Below, in pieces: positions 33,827 to 42,914 of a stretch of DNA of 64,000 bases; within the stretch, counting starts at the first letter, position 1, and each line of letters starts with the position of its first letter. The notes beneath the pieces are model-generated. The model had not been told where the DNA came from. It saw only the letters and a list, made by a program, of their open reading frames with translations, and ran no database searches. Both the position numbers and the translations under genes were made by a program. The stretch comes from an uncultured Neomegalonema sp. (GTDB lineage: Bacteria > Pseudomonadota > Alphaproteobacteria > Rhodobacterales > Rhodobacteraceae). The DNA lies in the NCBI GenBank assembly GCA_937990185.1, contig CALKBI010000010.1, positions 23,848-87,847 on the forward strand, given 5' to 3'.

Positions 33827-35857
33827 ATGACCATTCAAGCTGTTTCGTCTTTTGCTGCTGGTTCATGGGTTTCCCCCGGTGCAGGCGCGCGCTCTATTGA
33901 AAGTGCCATTACGGGCGCGGTGATAGCCGAAGCGGGCAATGACACTTTGGATGTCGCCGCGATGTTGGATTATGCGCGTTCGGTTGGGGGGCCGGCGCTG
34001 CGTAAGCTGACATTCCATGATCGCGCGCGGCTGCTCAAAGCCATTGCTTTGCATCTGAAAGAAAACCGGCAAGCGCTCTATGATCTGTCGTTCAATACCG
34101 GCGCGACACAATCTGACAATATGATCGATATTGATGGCGGGATCGGAACGATGCTCGTCTTCGCATCAAAAGGGCGTCGCGAGATGCCGGATGCCCAAAT
34201 CTATCTTGATGGCGATGTCGAGATGCTTAGTCGCAATGGAACATTCCTTGGCCAGCATATTTGCACGCCCCTTTTGGGCGTCGCGGTTCACATTAATGCC
34301 TTTAACTTTCCGGTTTGGGGAATGCTTGAGAAACTGGCCCCTGCATTCCTTGCCGGAATGCCCGCCATTGTAAAACCGGCAACCGCAACGTGTTATGTCA
34401 CTGAGGCTTGCGTTCGCCTCATCATAGAAAGCGGATTACTGCCAAAGGGCGCGTTACAGCTTGTGAGCGGCGGCCTCGGATCGATGCTTGATCATTTAAC
34501 GGCGCAGGATGTTGTTGCGTTTACCGGCTCGGCAGAGACAGCATTGAAACTGAGATCATCATCGCATTTGCTCGAAAATTCGGTCCGTTTTATGTCGGAG
34601 CAAGACAGTTTGAACGCATCGGTGCTTTGCCCGGATGCTGCGCCCGATACGCCGGAGTTTGACCTTTTCATTAAAGAAGCACATCGCGAAATGACTGCGA
34701 AAGCAGGGCAAAAATGTACAGCCATTCGGCGAATTATCGCACTTGAAAATTATGTCGGTCCTGTTATCGACGCTTTGGCCGCTCGATTTGAGAAAACAGT
34801 GATCGGCGATCCACGGCTTGAAGCCACGCGCATGGGGCCTGTGGTGTCATGCCATCAAAAGCGCGATGTACTGGAGAAAGTTACAGCGCTATTGCCGGAA
34901 ACTGAATGCGTCTATGGTGATCCGTCAAATTTTGAAGTCGATGACGTTGACCTCAAAGACGGGGCTTTCCTTTCGCCGATCTTGCTTCGCTGTGATGATC
35001 CCGACTCGGCAGGGCGCGTTCATGACACCGAAGCTTTTGGCCCTGTCAGCACAGTGATGGGGTATCGTGATTTGGACCATGCAATTGATTTGCTCAATAA
35101 GGGGAATGGATCGCTTGTTGCGTCTGTCATTACGCGCGATGGCGATAGCGCGCGTCAGATGGCGCTCGGCGCGGCGGCATGGCATGGGCGGCTTTATTTC
35201 AACAACCGTGACAGCATGAAAGAAAGCGCCGGCCACGGTGCGCCTTTACCACACATGGTTCATGGCGGTCCGGGGCGCGCGGGCGGCGGTGAAGAACTGG
35301 GCGGCGTGCGGGGCGTAATGCACTATATGCAGCGCACAGCCATTCAGGGCAGCCCTGATATCCTGACCGCAATTGGCGGTAAATGGATACCGGGCGCGGT
35401 TGAGAAAAAATTAGACGCCCATCCCTTTACCCGCAGCTTTAGCGCGTTGGAGATTGGCGAGACGATCCACACTAAATCCCGGGAAGTGACTCTGGAAGAT
35501 GTGGAAACCTTCGCTCATTTCACGGGCGATACATTCTACGCGCATATGGATGAAAAAGCCGCCGCCGCGAATCCGTTCTTCCCCGGTCGCGTGGCTCATG
35601 GGTATTTGCTTTTATCTTTTGCAGCGGGGCTTTTTGTAGAGCCGGACCCCGGCCCCGTCTTGGCGAATACCGGACTTGATAACCTCCGGTTTATGAAACC
35701 GCTTGTTCCCGGTGAAACCGTTGCCGTGCGTTTGACGGTCAAGCATAAGACGAAACGGAATGATGAGTATGGCGAAGTACGTTGGCATGTCAGCCTGAGC
35801 AATCAAGATAATGAATTGCTTGCTGAATATGATTTGCTGACGATGAATGCGTATTGA
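33827..35857 (+). CDS. paaZ: Bifunctional oxepin-CoA hydrolase/aldehyde dehydrogenase PaaZ
   Basis: A 676-aa fusion. The N-terminal ~520 residues are an aldehyde dehydrogenase domain with the catalytic Cys in 'GQKCTAIRRII'. The C-terminal ~150 residues are a MaoC-like hydratase with Asp and His in 'HFTGDTFYAHMDE'. The hydratase opens the oxepin ring, and the dehydrogenase oxidises the resulting aldehyde to 3-oxo-5,6-dehydrosuberyl-CoA for the thiolase. ATG 33827, with GAGGA upstream, is preferred to an in-frame ATG at 33800. The 88-bp gap to divergent paaG should hold both promoters. Confidence 0.95.
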   Translation: MTIQAVSSFAAGSWVSPGAGARSIESAITGAVIAEAGNDTLDVAAMLDYARSVGGPALRKLTFHDRARLLKAIALHLKENRQALYDLSFNTGATQSDNMIDIDGGIGTMLVFASKGRREMPDAQIYLDGDVEMLSRNGTFLGQHICTPLLGVAVHINAFNFPVWGMLEKLAPAFLAGMPAIVKPATATCYVTEACVRLIIESGLLPKGALQLVSGGLGSMLDHLTAQDVVAFTGSAETALKLRSSSHLLENSVRFMSEQDSLNASVLCPDAAPDTPEFDLFIKEAHREMTAKAGQKCTAIRRIIALENYVGPVIDALAARFEKTVIGDPRLEATRMGPVVSCHQKRDVLEKVTALLPETECVYGDPSNFEVDDVDLKDGAFLSPILLRCDDPDSAGRVHDTEAFGPVSTVMGYRDLDHAIDLLNKGNGSLVASVITRDGDSARQMALGAAAWHGRLYFNNRDSMKESAGHGAPLPHMVHGGPGRAGGGEELGGVRGVMHYMQRTAIQGSPDILTAIGGKWIPGAVEKKLDAHPFTRSFSALEIGETIHTKSREVTLEDVETFAHFTGDTFYAHMDEKAAAANPFFPGRVAHGYLLLSFAAGLFVEPDPGPVLANTGLDNLRFMKPLVPGETVAVRLTVKHKTKRNDEYGEVRWHVSLSNQDNELLAEYDLLTMNAY

Positions 35858-35896
35858 TGGCTGGTACGTCGTTACCGCCCAATCTATAAAGCGGGT

Positions 35897-36688
35897 ATGG
35901 ACGCAGCGCGCGAAAACTCGGTCGATACTGTCATTCATTCCCTTGTGGATGGTGAACCAATCAAGGTCTGGTCTTGGTTGACGACGATCTTTGGAGATAT
36001 GGCCCAGCAAGAGGGCGACGAGCTGAGCGGGTCGGTGCTTGGCGCGCTCACAGAATCTATCGGGATACGCCCGCAAGCCATGCGCGTTGCTTTGCATCGA
36101 TTGCGAAAAGACGGATGGATAGTAGCACGCAAAGAAGGCCGCAATAGCTTTTATCGTCTTACCGAGTCAGCACTTGTAGAGACCCATGCTGCGAGCGCCC
36201 GAATTTATGCGGCACAAGTCAACAGCGTTGACGATTGGTATCTCTTAGTAACCGCTGGTCCGTCAACCGACCTCGCGATTATCCAAACCCAACTCCGCGA
36301 TGGCAGCTTGGTCAAAATTGCGGACTCGACTTTTCTCGGGTTTGGTTCCCGTCCCGATGTTGATGAAGCCGTTATTAATCTGGATATAAGGTTTGAAGAC
36401 ATCCCTGATTGGGTCGTTCAGAAAGTTGCTACTGTTGAAATTACCGATGCTTACGTGCGTCTCGAAACACTGCTGAATGCGATTGAAACGCAAGGCGACC
36501 CGATAACGGTTCTTCAACGGACAACGCTCCGCCTTTTGACGTTGCACCATTGGCGGCGGACTGTATTGCGTTGTCCTGCTATTGTGGAGATGCTCGCAGG
36601 CGAAGGCTGGATTGGCGCGACATGCCGGCAACGCAGTATACAACTACTCGACACGCTTCATCGCCCAGATGTATCGATTGATTTCTAA
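35897..36688 (+). CDS. paaX: PaaX-family transcriptional repressor
   Basis: A 263-aa regulator with an N-terminal winged-helix DNA-binding domain ('LGALTESIGIRPQAMRVALHRLRKDGWIVARKEGRNSFYRLTESA', about 50-95) and the PaaX C-terminal domains ('DDWYLLVTAGP', 'LTLHHWRRTVLRCPAIVEML'). PaaX represses paa genes and is released by phenylacetyl-CoA. It lies 39 bp after paaZ on the same strand, so it may be co-transcribed and autoregulated. The extra N-terminal stretch before the winged helix is a little longer than in the E. coli protein. Confidence 0.88.
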   Translation: MDAARENSVDTVIHSLVDGEPIKVWSWLTTIFGDMAQQEGDELSGSVLGALTESIGIRPQAMRVALHRLRKDGWIVARKEGRNSFYRLTESALVETHAASARIYAAQVNSVDDWYLLVTAGPSTDLAIIQTQLRDGSLVKIADSTFLGFGSRPDVDEAVINLDIRFEDIPDWVVQKVATVEITDAYVRLETLLNAIETQGDPITVLQRTTLRLLTLHHWRRTVLRCPAIVEMLAGEGWIGATCRQRSIQLLDTLHRPDVSIDF

Positions 36689-36729
36689 AATGGCGAAGAG
36701 TCGAATGATGAGGGCAGGATAACATATTC

Positions 36730-38166
36730 ATGGTAGACGAAAGTTTCAGCGGCCCAGAACTTTGCCAATTAGAAGCTCATAAAGTTGTCGAGCTTCTCAA
36801 AAAGCGCGAGATATCGCCTGACGACTTGATTGATGCGGCCCGTGCGCGCGTTGAAATCGTAGAACCGCACATCAATGCGATGCCGACAGTGTGTTGGGAC
36901 CGTGCTAAAACTGCGTCTTCCCATCTGGATCATGGCAGTGCAGATCATCCCGCTTGGTTGGGCGGCTTGCCTATCGGAATCAAAGATCTCACGCCCGTTA
37001 AAGGTGTTCGCACGACTTTCGGAACAAAAGGGCTTGCGGACTTTATTCCTGAGGGTAGCGATCCACTGGTCGAACGACTTGAAGAACGTGGCGGGCTTGT
37101 CGTCGGAAAAACAAACACGCCTGAGTTCGGGGCCGGAGGAAACACATTCAACGATGTTTTCGGCCCGACCCTCAACCCGTGGAACACGGCATTGAATGCA
37201 GGCGGATCATCAGGCGGAGCGGCTGCATCACTCGCTACCGGCGAGGTCTGGTTGAGTCACGGCTCAGATCATGGTGGATCGCTCCGCACCCCGGCGGCTT
37301 ATTGCGGCATTGTCGGCTTGCGGCCCAGTCCGGGAAGAGCGGGGGGCAGCTCACCGGATGCCGCGTTCATGACCGAAGGCGTGCAAGGACCAATGGCACG
37401 CTCTGTCATGGATTGTGCGTTATTCCTTGATGCGATGGCCGGATTTGAGCCGCGCTTTCCAATTTCCTTCCCCGCCCCTGAAGTATCTTTCCTGCAAGCT
37501 GTAAGAACGAGCGATATCCGCCCGCGCATCGCGTTTTCTCCTGATCTTGGCGGCTATGGTGCGGTCGATACCGAAATGCGGGACCATCTTGCATCGGTGA
37601 TGCATGACCTTGAAAAGCACGGCGCGTCGGTAGACGAGGCATCGCCTGATGTTTCCGTTCTTGAAGATACATACCATGCCCTGCGCGGCATGATGTGGGC
37701 GACCTCAATGCGCCGCCTGCCGGATGGCGTGCGTCCTCATTTCAAAGAAACGCTGGAAGAAAATGCCCGTCTTGGCGAGTCGATGACAATGGAAGATATA
37801 ACGCGCGCTCAGATTGGCCGTTCAAAGCTTTATGCGGAAATGTTGAGTTTGTTCGAAACCTATGACGTGCTGGCTTTGCCTGTTGTCGGGTGTATGCCGC
37901 ATCTTCAATCCGAAGAATGGGTGCGTGAGATTGGTGGCCAAAGCCTTGATGGTTACATGGATTGGCTCCGGTTCGCATTTCTGGCGACAACAACAGGCTT
38001 ACCGGCGATGTCCGTTCCTGTTGGCCTTGGTCCGCGTGGGTTGCCTGTGGGTATACAGTTGATCGGTCAGCCGAGGGGAGAGGCTGCGCTGTTGCAGGCC
38101 GCCCGGTTTGTCGAGCAAACTTGCGGTGGACCTTTAGGGCCGATTGATCCGCGTAGCCCTGCCTGA
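36730..38166 (+). CDS. Amidase signature enzyme
   Basis: A 478-aa amidase with the Ser-cisSer-Lys triad visible: Lys85 (PIGIKDL), Ser160 (NAGGSSGGA) and Ser184 (DHGGSLRTP). It hydrolyses a carboxamide to acid and ammonia in the cytoplasm. It is not GatA-like in context, since no gatB or gatC is near. Its place 41 bp after paaX on the same strand suggests that it releases phenylacetate or an analogue from an amide such as phenylacetamide; this is inference, and no nitrilase or aldoxime gene is nearby to support it further. Confidence 0.9.
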   Translation: MVDESFSGPELCQLEAHKVVELLKKREISPDDLIDAARARVEIVEPHINAMPTVCWDRAKTASSHLDHGSADHPAWLGGLPIGIKDLTPVKGVRTTFGTKGLADFIPEGSDPLVERLEERGGLVVGKTNTPEFGAGGNTFNDVFGPTLNPWNTALNAGGSSGGAAASLATGEVWLSHGSDHGGSLRTPAAYCGIVGLRPSPGRAGGSSPDAAFMTEGVQGPMARSVMDCALFLDAMAGFEPRFPISFPAPEVSFLQAVRTSDIRPRIAFSPDLGGYGAVDTEMRDHLASVMHDLEKHGASVDEASPDVSVLEDTYHALRGMMWATSMRRLPDGVRPHFKETLEENARLGESMTMEDITRAQIGRSKLYAEMLSLFETYDVLALPVVGCMPHLQSEEWVREIGGQSLDGYMDWLRFAFLATTTGLPAMSVPVGLGPRGLPVGIQLIGQPRGEAALLQAARFVEQTCGGPLGPIDPRSPA

Positions 38167-38265
38167 GCACAACGCTTCCTGTGGCGGAAATGACCTATTG
38201 TCGATCACACGCGCCCGCCATATATCCTCTCCAACATTCTATAACTGCTTGAGAGATATAACCCT

Positions 38266-38670
38266 ATGATCGGTCGCCTGAACCATGTTGCCATCGCTGT
38301 TCCTGATCTTGCCGCCGCATCCGCACAATACCGCGATGCTTTGGGCGCCAAAGTCGGAGAGCCACAGGCAGAACCGGACCACGGTGTGACGGTTGTATTT
38401 GTCGAGCTTCCGAACACCAAGATCGAATTTCTGGAACCGTTGGGGGAAGGCTCACCCATTCAGGGTTTCCTCGATAAATCGCCATCGGGCGGAATTCATC
38501 ACCTTTGTTATGAGGTCGACGACATCATTGTTGCGCGGGATCACCTCGTCAAAGAAGGCGCGCGGGTGTTAGGATCTGGAGAGCCAAAGATTGGCGCGCA
38601 TGGTAAGCCGGTTTTGTTCCTACATCCAAAAGACTTCAACGGTACATTGATCGAGCTGGAACAGGCGTGA
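38266..38670 (+). CDS. mce: Methylmalonyl-CoA epimerase
   Basis: A 134-aa VOC-fold metalloenzyme: 'MIGRLNHVAIAVPDLAAASAQYRDALGA' with metal ligand His7, 'HHLCYEVDDI' with a second His, and the C-terminal Glu in 'NGTLIELEQA'. It interconverts (S)- and (R)-methylmalonyl-CoA after propionyl-CoA carboxylase (alpha subunit at 5.5 kb), feeding methylmalonyl-CoA mutase and the TCA cycle. Length is normal. Confidence 0.92.
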   Translation: MIGRLNHVAIAVPDLAAASAQYRDALGAKVGEPQAEPDHGVTVVFVELPNTKIEFLEPLGEGSPIQGFLDKSPSGGIHHLCYEVDDIIVARDHLVKEGARVLGSGEPKIGAHGKPVLFLHPKDFNGTLIELEQA

Positions 38671-38728
38671 GCAATGTTTCCGCTGCTTCAGATTCAATGA
38701 GCGGCTCGATATTACGATTGGAAAAGCG

Positions 38729-38998
38729 ATGAACTTGGTTTCGGCATTTGTTGTCTTCTCTGTGACGTGGTTCGTGGCGCTTTATTGCCTGCTGCCGATT
38801 GGTATTCGCAGTCAGGAAGAGGCAGGCGATGACATTCCCAAGGGCGCAATGGCTGGTGCGCCTTCGAATGCAAATCTCAAAATCAAAGCCATAGGAGCCA
38901 CGATCATTTCGGCGTTGTTCACTGGCCTGATCTACTATCTAGTCAGCGAACGCATTCTGACAATGGGCGCTCTGGATCGCTTATTCGGGTTGGAATAA
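38729..38998 (+). CDS. DUF1467 family membrane protein
   Basis: An 89-aa protein with two transmembrane helices (about 4-24 and 52-72) and the family core 'LYCLLPIGIRSQEEAGDDIPKGAMAGAPSNANLKIKA'. DUF1467 proteins are confined largely to alphaproteobacteria and often follow mce, as here (58 bp apart). The function is unknown. Confidence 0.88.
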   Translation: MNLVSAFVVFSVTWFVALYCLLPIGIRSQEEAGDDIPKGAMAGAPSNANLKIKAIGATIISALFTGLIYYLVSERILTMGALDRLFGLE

Positions 38999-39001
38999 GC
39001 C

Positions 39002-39751
39002 TTAAAGGGACCAACCGCCGTCAATCACACTCTCGGTTCCTGTGGTAAATCCGCTTTCATCCGAGGCCAAGTAAACGGCGAGCATCGCGATTTCTTCCGG
39101 TTCTGCAATGCGCCCCATAGGTTGCCGCGCTACGAAAGCCGCACGGTTCTCATCGTAAGTTCCGGGCATGGCTTGAATGCGGTCTTCCAAGGATGGTGAC
39201 TGAACAGTGCCGGGGCAAATACAGTTACAGCGGATACCGTCTTTTACAAAATCTACGGCTACTGATTTCGTCAAAGCTGCCACGGCAGCTTTGGTAGACG
39301 AATAGCAAGCACGGTTCGGGGCGGCTTTGATCGTTTGCGCGGCAGATGACATATTTACAATCGACCCGCCGCCATTCTCGATCATACTAGGGAGAAAGGC
39401 ACGAAGCGTCCGCCAAAGAGATTTGACGTTAAGATCATAACTGAAGTCCCAGTCTTTCTCCTCGGTTTCCAGAATATTGCCGTGATGTACGAAACCGGCG
39501 CAATTAAATAAAATATCAACGGGTCCAGCCTCTTGAGCTGCTTTGCTGACTGCATCCGTATCCCGCGCATCGAGAACACCGGTCTGAATGCCCGGTGCTT
39601 CCGCTGCGAGTTTTGCCATCAGATCGGCATTGACGTCTGTGGCAATGACTTTCGCGCCTTCGCGGTGAAAAGCGAGCGCCGTTGAATGGCCAATTCCTTG
39701 TCCGGTAGCGGTTAGGAAAGCGGTTTTTCCTGCGAGACGTCCTTGAGCCAT
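39002..39751 (-). CDS. SDR-family NAD(P)-dependent oxidoreductase
   Basis: A 249-aa short-chain dehydrogenase: cofactor motif TATGQGIG (about 14-21), NxxG in 'ILFNCAGFVHHG', the catalytic Ser in 'IVNMSSAAQ', YSSTK with the catalytic Tyr and Lys, and the C-terminal 'TGTESVIDGGWSL'. The Asp in 'KVIATDVNADL' after beta-2 suggests NAD(H) preference. The sequence resembles the DHRS6/3-hydroxybutyrate dehydrogenase type 2 group; the substrate is not certain. Confidence 0.88.
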   Translation of the reverse strand: MAQGRLAGKTAFLTATGQGIGHSTALAFHREGAKVIATDVNADLMAKLAAEAPGIQTGVLDARDTDAVSKAAQEAGPVDILFNCAGFVHHGNILETEEKDWDFSYDLNVKSLWRTLRAFLPSMIENGGGSIVNMSSAAQTIKAAPNRACYSSTKAAVAALTKSVAVDFVKDGIRCNCICPGTVQSPSLEDRIQAMPGTYDENRAAFVARQPMGRIAEPEEIAMLAVYLASDESGFTTGTESVIDGGWSL

Positions 39752-39809
39752 TTTTATCCTCCTGCAATACTCTGCGATAGTTTGCAGGTCATGTGCAGGA
39801 GCGCAAGAG

Positions 39810-40202
39810 ATGAAAACGGGTGGATGTCAATGTCACGCCATACGCTTTGAAGTGACTGGCGAAGCACAAGACATATACGCTTGTCATTGCCGCGAATGCC
39901 AAAAGCAATCCGCTTCGGCGTTCGGAATTTCTGTAATCCACTCACCGCAAGATTTGACTGTTACAAAAGGCACGCCGCAAATCTGGTCCCGCGCGACAGA
40001 TAGCGGGGGAACTATGGATTGCTATTTTTGCAAAGAATGTGGTTCGCGCTTATGGCATAGCGCCGACGGCATCATCTCGATTAAGGGCGGCGCTCTGGAT
40101 GAGAGACCGGGCGTCAACCGTCATATCTGGACACAAAGCAAAGTCTCTTGGGTGATTATTCCTAAAGACGATGAGCAATGGCCGGGTCCATCAGGCGAAT
40201 GA
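39810..40202 (+). CDS. GFA-family (Mss4-like) zinc protein
   Basis: A 130-aa protein of the glutathione-dependent formaldehyde-activating enzyme-like family. Zinc-binding Cys pairs are present: 'GGCQCHAIRF', 'CHCRECQKQS' and 'CYFCKECGSRLWH'. Most members bind zinc and have no proven activity; formaldehyde activation applies to only one subgroup. It is divergent from the SDR gene, 58 bp away. Confidence 0.88.
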   Translation: MKTGGCQCHAIRFEVTGEAQDIYACHCRECQKQSASAFGISVIHSPQDLTVTKGTPQIWSRATDSGGTMDCYFCKECGSRLWHSADGIISIKGGALDERPGVNRHIWTQSKVSWVIIPKDDEQWPGPSGE

Positions 40203-40211
40203 ATTGCTACT

Positions 40212-41108
40212 CTACCCAAGCTCTACAAGAACCGCACCCGCAGCAATCCCAATGATCAAGAGGATGCGGGCCGCGTCGATCTTTTCCCGAAAAATTAAAA
40301 CGCCAATGATTGTCGCAAAGATAATGGAAGTCTCACGAAAGGCAGCCGCTTCACCAACACTGCCTAGGCGGGTGGCCAGCATGACCGCGCCAAAACTCAG
40401 TAAAGCAAAGATCCCGCCGATGAACCCGCGCAAAGCGATGTCGGGCAGGGCGGGTTTGACTTCCAGGCTACGCCATCTCGCTGCGGCGATCAGAGGAAAA
40501 CCAACGCCGCCAAGGGTGAAAAACCAGACAATAAATGTAAACGGGTCAGCACTTTGCCGGATGCCATAAGCATCAAGCGTCGTGTAAACCGCCACCATAA
40601 ATCCCGTTGCCAGTGCCGCAATGAGCGCGCCGCGAAGGTTGGGCAGGTGATGCGCACGGCGGATATTGACCAAGGCCAATCCTATGATTGATGCCGACAA
40701 GCCCAGTCCTCCAATCCATTGCCAGACGGAAAACCGCTCTTGAAAAACGAATAAAGCAAACAGCATTGTCACCATCGGACCCGTGCCGCGCGCAATCGGA
40801 TACACGATGGTAAAATCGCCTTTGGAGAACGCGGAGGCCTGCAAATATTCATACAGAATATGGATAAGGTAACTGACGAACAGCAATGCCCATATCCACG
40901 GCGTTGGCCACGGAACAACGAACAGTGCGAAAGGCAGCATCATCAAAGCGTAGCAAATATTGATTGCGCCACGGTTCAAAAACGGATCAACGCCGCCTTT
41001 ATTGATGGCTCCGAATATCGCATGAGCCAATGCCGAGAGCATAACGAGCGCCAGCGCAAGAGCATCACCGCGCGGCGTGCCTGCGAGCGAGACGACCAGC
41101 TCACCCAT
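40212..41108 (-). CDS. EamA/DMT-family permease
   Basis: A 298-aa inner-membrane protein with ten predicted helices in two EamA repeats. The 'YPIARGTGPMVTMLFALFVFQERFSVWQWIGG' and 'ETSIIFATIIGVLIFREKIDAARILLI' segments are the two conserved end-of-repeat motifs with Glu near the membrane. It probably exports a metabolite; substrate unknown. It is downstream of gamma-glutamyltransferase on the same strand (17-bp gap), so a link to glutathione or amino-acid products is possible. Confidence 0.9.
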   Translation of the reverse strand: MGELVVSLAGTPRGDALALALVMLSALAHAIFGAINKGGVDPFLNRGAINICYALMMLPFALFVVPWPTPWIWALLFVSYLIHILYEYLQASAFSKGDFTIVYPIARGTGPMVTMLFALFVFQERFSVWQWIGGLGLSASIIGLALVNIRRAHHLPNLRGALIAALATGFMVAVYTTLDAYGIRQSADPFTFIVWFFTLGGVGFPLIAAARWRSLEVKPALPDIALRGFIGGIFALLSFGAVMLATRLGSVGEAAAFRETSIIFATIIGVLIFREKIDAARILLIIGIAAGAVLVELG

Positions 41109-41125
41109 GGTTACAGGTCACGCGG

Positions 41126-42859
41126 TCATCGTCCCATTGCCTTGCCTTCACGTCTTGGGTCAGCCGCACCAATCAGTTTTCCGTTCTTGATGAGAATGCC
41201 ATGCAGGCCGGAATTGAGATCACGTACGTTCACCTCATGACCCAGCGCTTCCAAAGCACTGGCCTGATTTTCGCCGCCGATTTCAACATCCGTCGGGCCA
41301 TTGCGGTTCGCGATGTGAGGCAATGAAAAAGCCGTGGCCGGGTCCATTTCCCAATCCAAAATCGCGACAAGACTTTCGGCGACATAATTGATAATTCGCG
41401 ACCCTCCGGGTGATCCGATCAGTAAGTACGGCGCATTATCTTTCATGACGATGGTAGGAGCCATTGACGAACGGGGCCGCTTGCCGCCCTCAACGCGGTT
41501 AGCAATCGGACGTCCATTTGCGCTGGGCGCGCGCGAAAAATCGGTCAGCTCATTATTGAGCAAAAATCCACCGACCATCACGCGGCTACCAAAGCCGGTT
41601 TCAATAGTCGTGGTCATTGAGGCCGCATTGCCATAGCTGTCCCGCACCACGATGTGTGACGTGCCGGGACGTTCGGGGTCGGTATCAGGCGCGCGCAGGC
41701 TTGTCTCGCGCCAAGGTGGATTGCCTGACATGCCTTTTTCCATCACGGCCAGCGGATTAATACCTTGCGCCCGTGCCGTCATATAAGCGGGATCGAGCAA
41801 CCCGCGCGTTGGGACGCTCACAAAATCGCTGTCGGCCATGTAAAGCGCGCGGTCCGCGTAGGCGAGCTTTGCGGCTTCAATAAACAAATGCCTGCCTTCG
41901 GCTTCGCGGCCCGTTGAGGGCGACAGACCCGGCATGTTGAAATGCTCGAGCAGCATCAGTATTTGCCCGACAGTCAATGCACCGGAAGAGGGTGGACCCA
42001 TTCCGCAAACATCATACTCGCGATAGGGCGCACAGACCGGCGCACGCTCGATGACTTTATAAGAAGCAAGGTCATTGAGGGTTAGTTCACCGGCATTCGT
42101 TTTGGTTCTTACCGCCGCCACAATGTCTGCGGCTATTGCTCCGGTGTAGAAAGTCTTCGGACCAAATTGTGCGATCTTGTCGAGCGTATCTGCAAAAGCA
42201 GGATTACGCAGGAGCGTCCCTTCGGTCAGCGGTGCGCGGTTCTCATCAAAGAAATAGTCACGCGCCGCTGGAAAATCTGCCAATCCGCGCTCGCTCGCGC
42301 CGGCAATCGAAGCAGCAAGACGAGGTGAGACTTTAAAGCCCTGCTGCGCCAGTTTGATCGTTGGTTGAATGGGTTCAGCCCACTGGCGCTTGCCCCAGCG
42401 CTGATGTGCCTCGCCCAGCAACGCCAGCGTCCCCGGCACTCCAACAGACCGGCCTCCCTTAACGGCATCCCACCAACCGATAGGCTTGCCGTCTGTGCCG
42501 AGCCAATAGTCCGGTGTGGCGGATAGCGGCGCGGTTTCTCGGCCATCCAGCGTTGTTAGCTTTTTCGTCTTAGCATCCCAATAAACAAGAAAAGCGCCTC
42601 CGCCGATGCCGGAACTTTGCGGCTCGACAAGGTTCAACATCATCTGCACCGCGACAAGCGCATCTGCCGCCGTGCCGCCTTTGGTTAGAATGTCATAACC
42701 GGCTTGGGTCGCCAGCGGATTGGCGGCGGCGACCATAAAGTCATGGGCCTCGACCAATTCAGTCTTTGCGATTGAGAATGTATTTTCGGGCTGAACAGCT
42801 TCCTGCGCCAGTGCAGGCGTTACCAAGCACCCCAAAACTGCCAGTGTAGAAATGCGCAT
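41126..42859 (-). CDS. ggt: Gamma-glutamyltransferase precursor
   Basis: A 577-aa periplasmic enzyme from ATG 42859 (GGAGG 5 nt upstream; the in-frame ATG at 42898 is rejected). The signal peptide is MRISTLAVLGCLVTPALA. It is an autoprocessing Ntn hydrolase: the nucleophile Thr400 begins the small subunit ('RPGTSHIVVRDSYGNAASMTTTIE'), and the substrate-binding 'LIGSPGGSRIINYV' follows. It cleaves gamma-glutamyl bonds of glutathione and conjugates, or transfers the glutamyl group. Length and both subunits are complete. Confidence 0.93.
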   Translation of the reverse strand: MRISTLAVLGCLVTPALAQEAVQPENTFSIAKTELVEAHDFMVAAANPLATQAGYDILTKGGTAADALVAVQMMLNLVEPQSSGIGGGAFLVYWDAKTKKLTTLDGRETAPLSATPDYWLGTDGKPIGWWDAVKGGRSVGVPGTLALLGEAHQRWGKRQWAEPIQPTIKLAQQGFKVSPRLAASIAGASERGLADFPAARDYFFDENRAPLTEGTLLRNPAFADTLDKIAQFGPKTFYTGAIAADIVAAVRTKTNAGELTLNDLASYKVIERAPVCAPYREYDVCGMGPPSSGALTVGQILMLLEHFNMPGLSPSTGREAEGRHLFIEAAKLAYADRALYMADSDFVSVPTRGLLDPAYMTARAQGINPLAVMEKGMSGNPPWRETSLRAPDTDPERPGTSHIVVRDSYGNAASMTTTIETGFGSRVMVGGFLLNNELTDFSRAPSANGRPIANRVEGGKRPRSSMAPTIVMKDNAPYLLIGSPGGSRIINYVAESLVAILDWEMDPATAFSLPHIANRNGPTDVEIGGENQASALEALGHEVNVRDLNSGLHGILIKNGKLIGAADPRREGKAMGR

Positions 42860-42914
42860 AGCCCCTCCAAATTTACGTGGGCCATTCAAGGCCCACATGC
42901 TGATGGAGCGGTTG

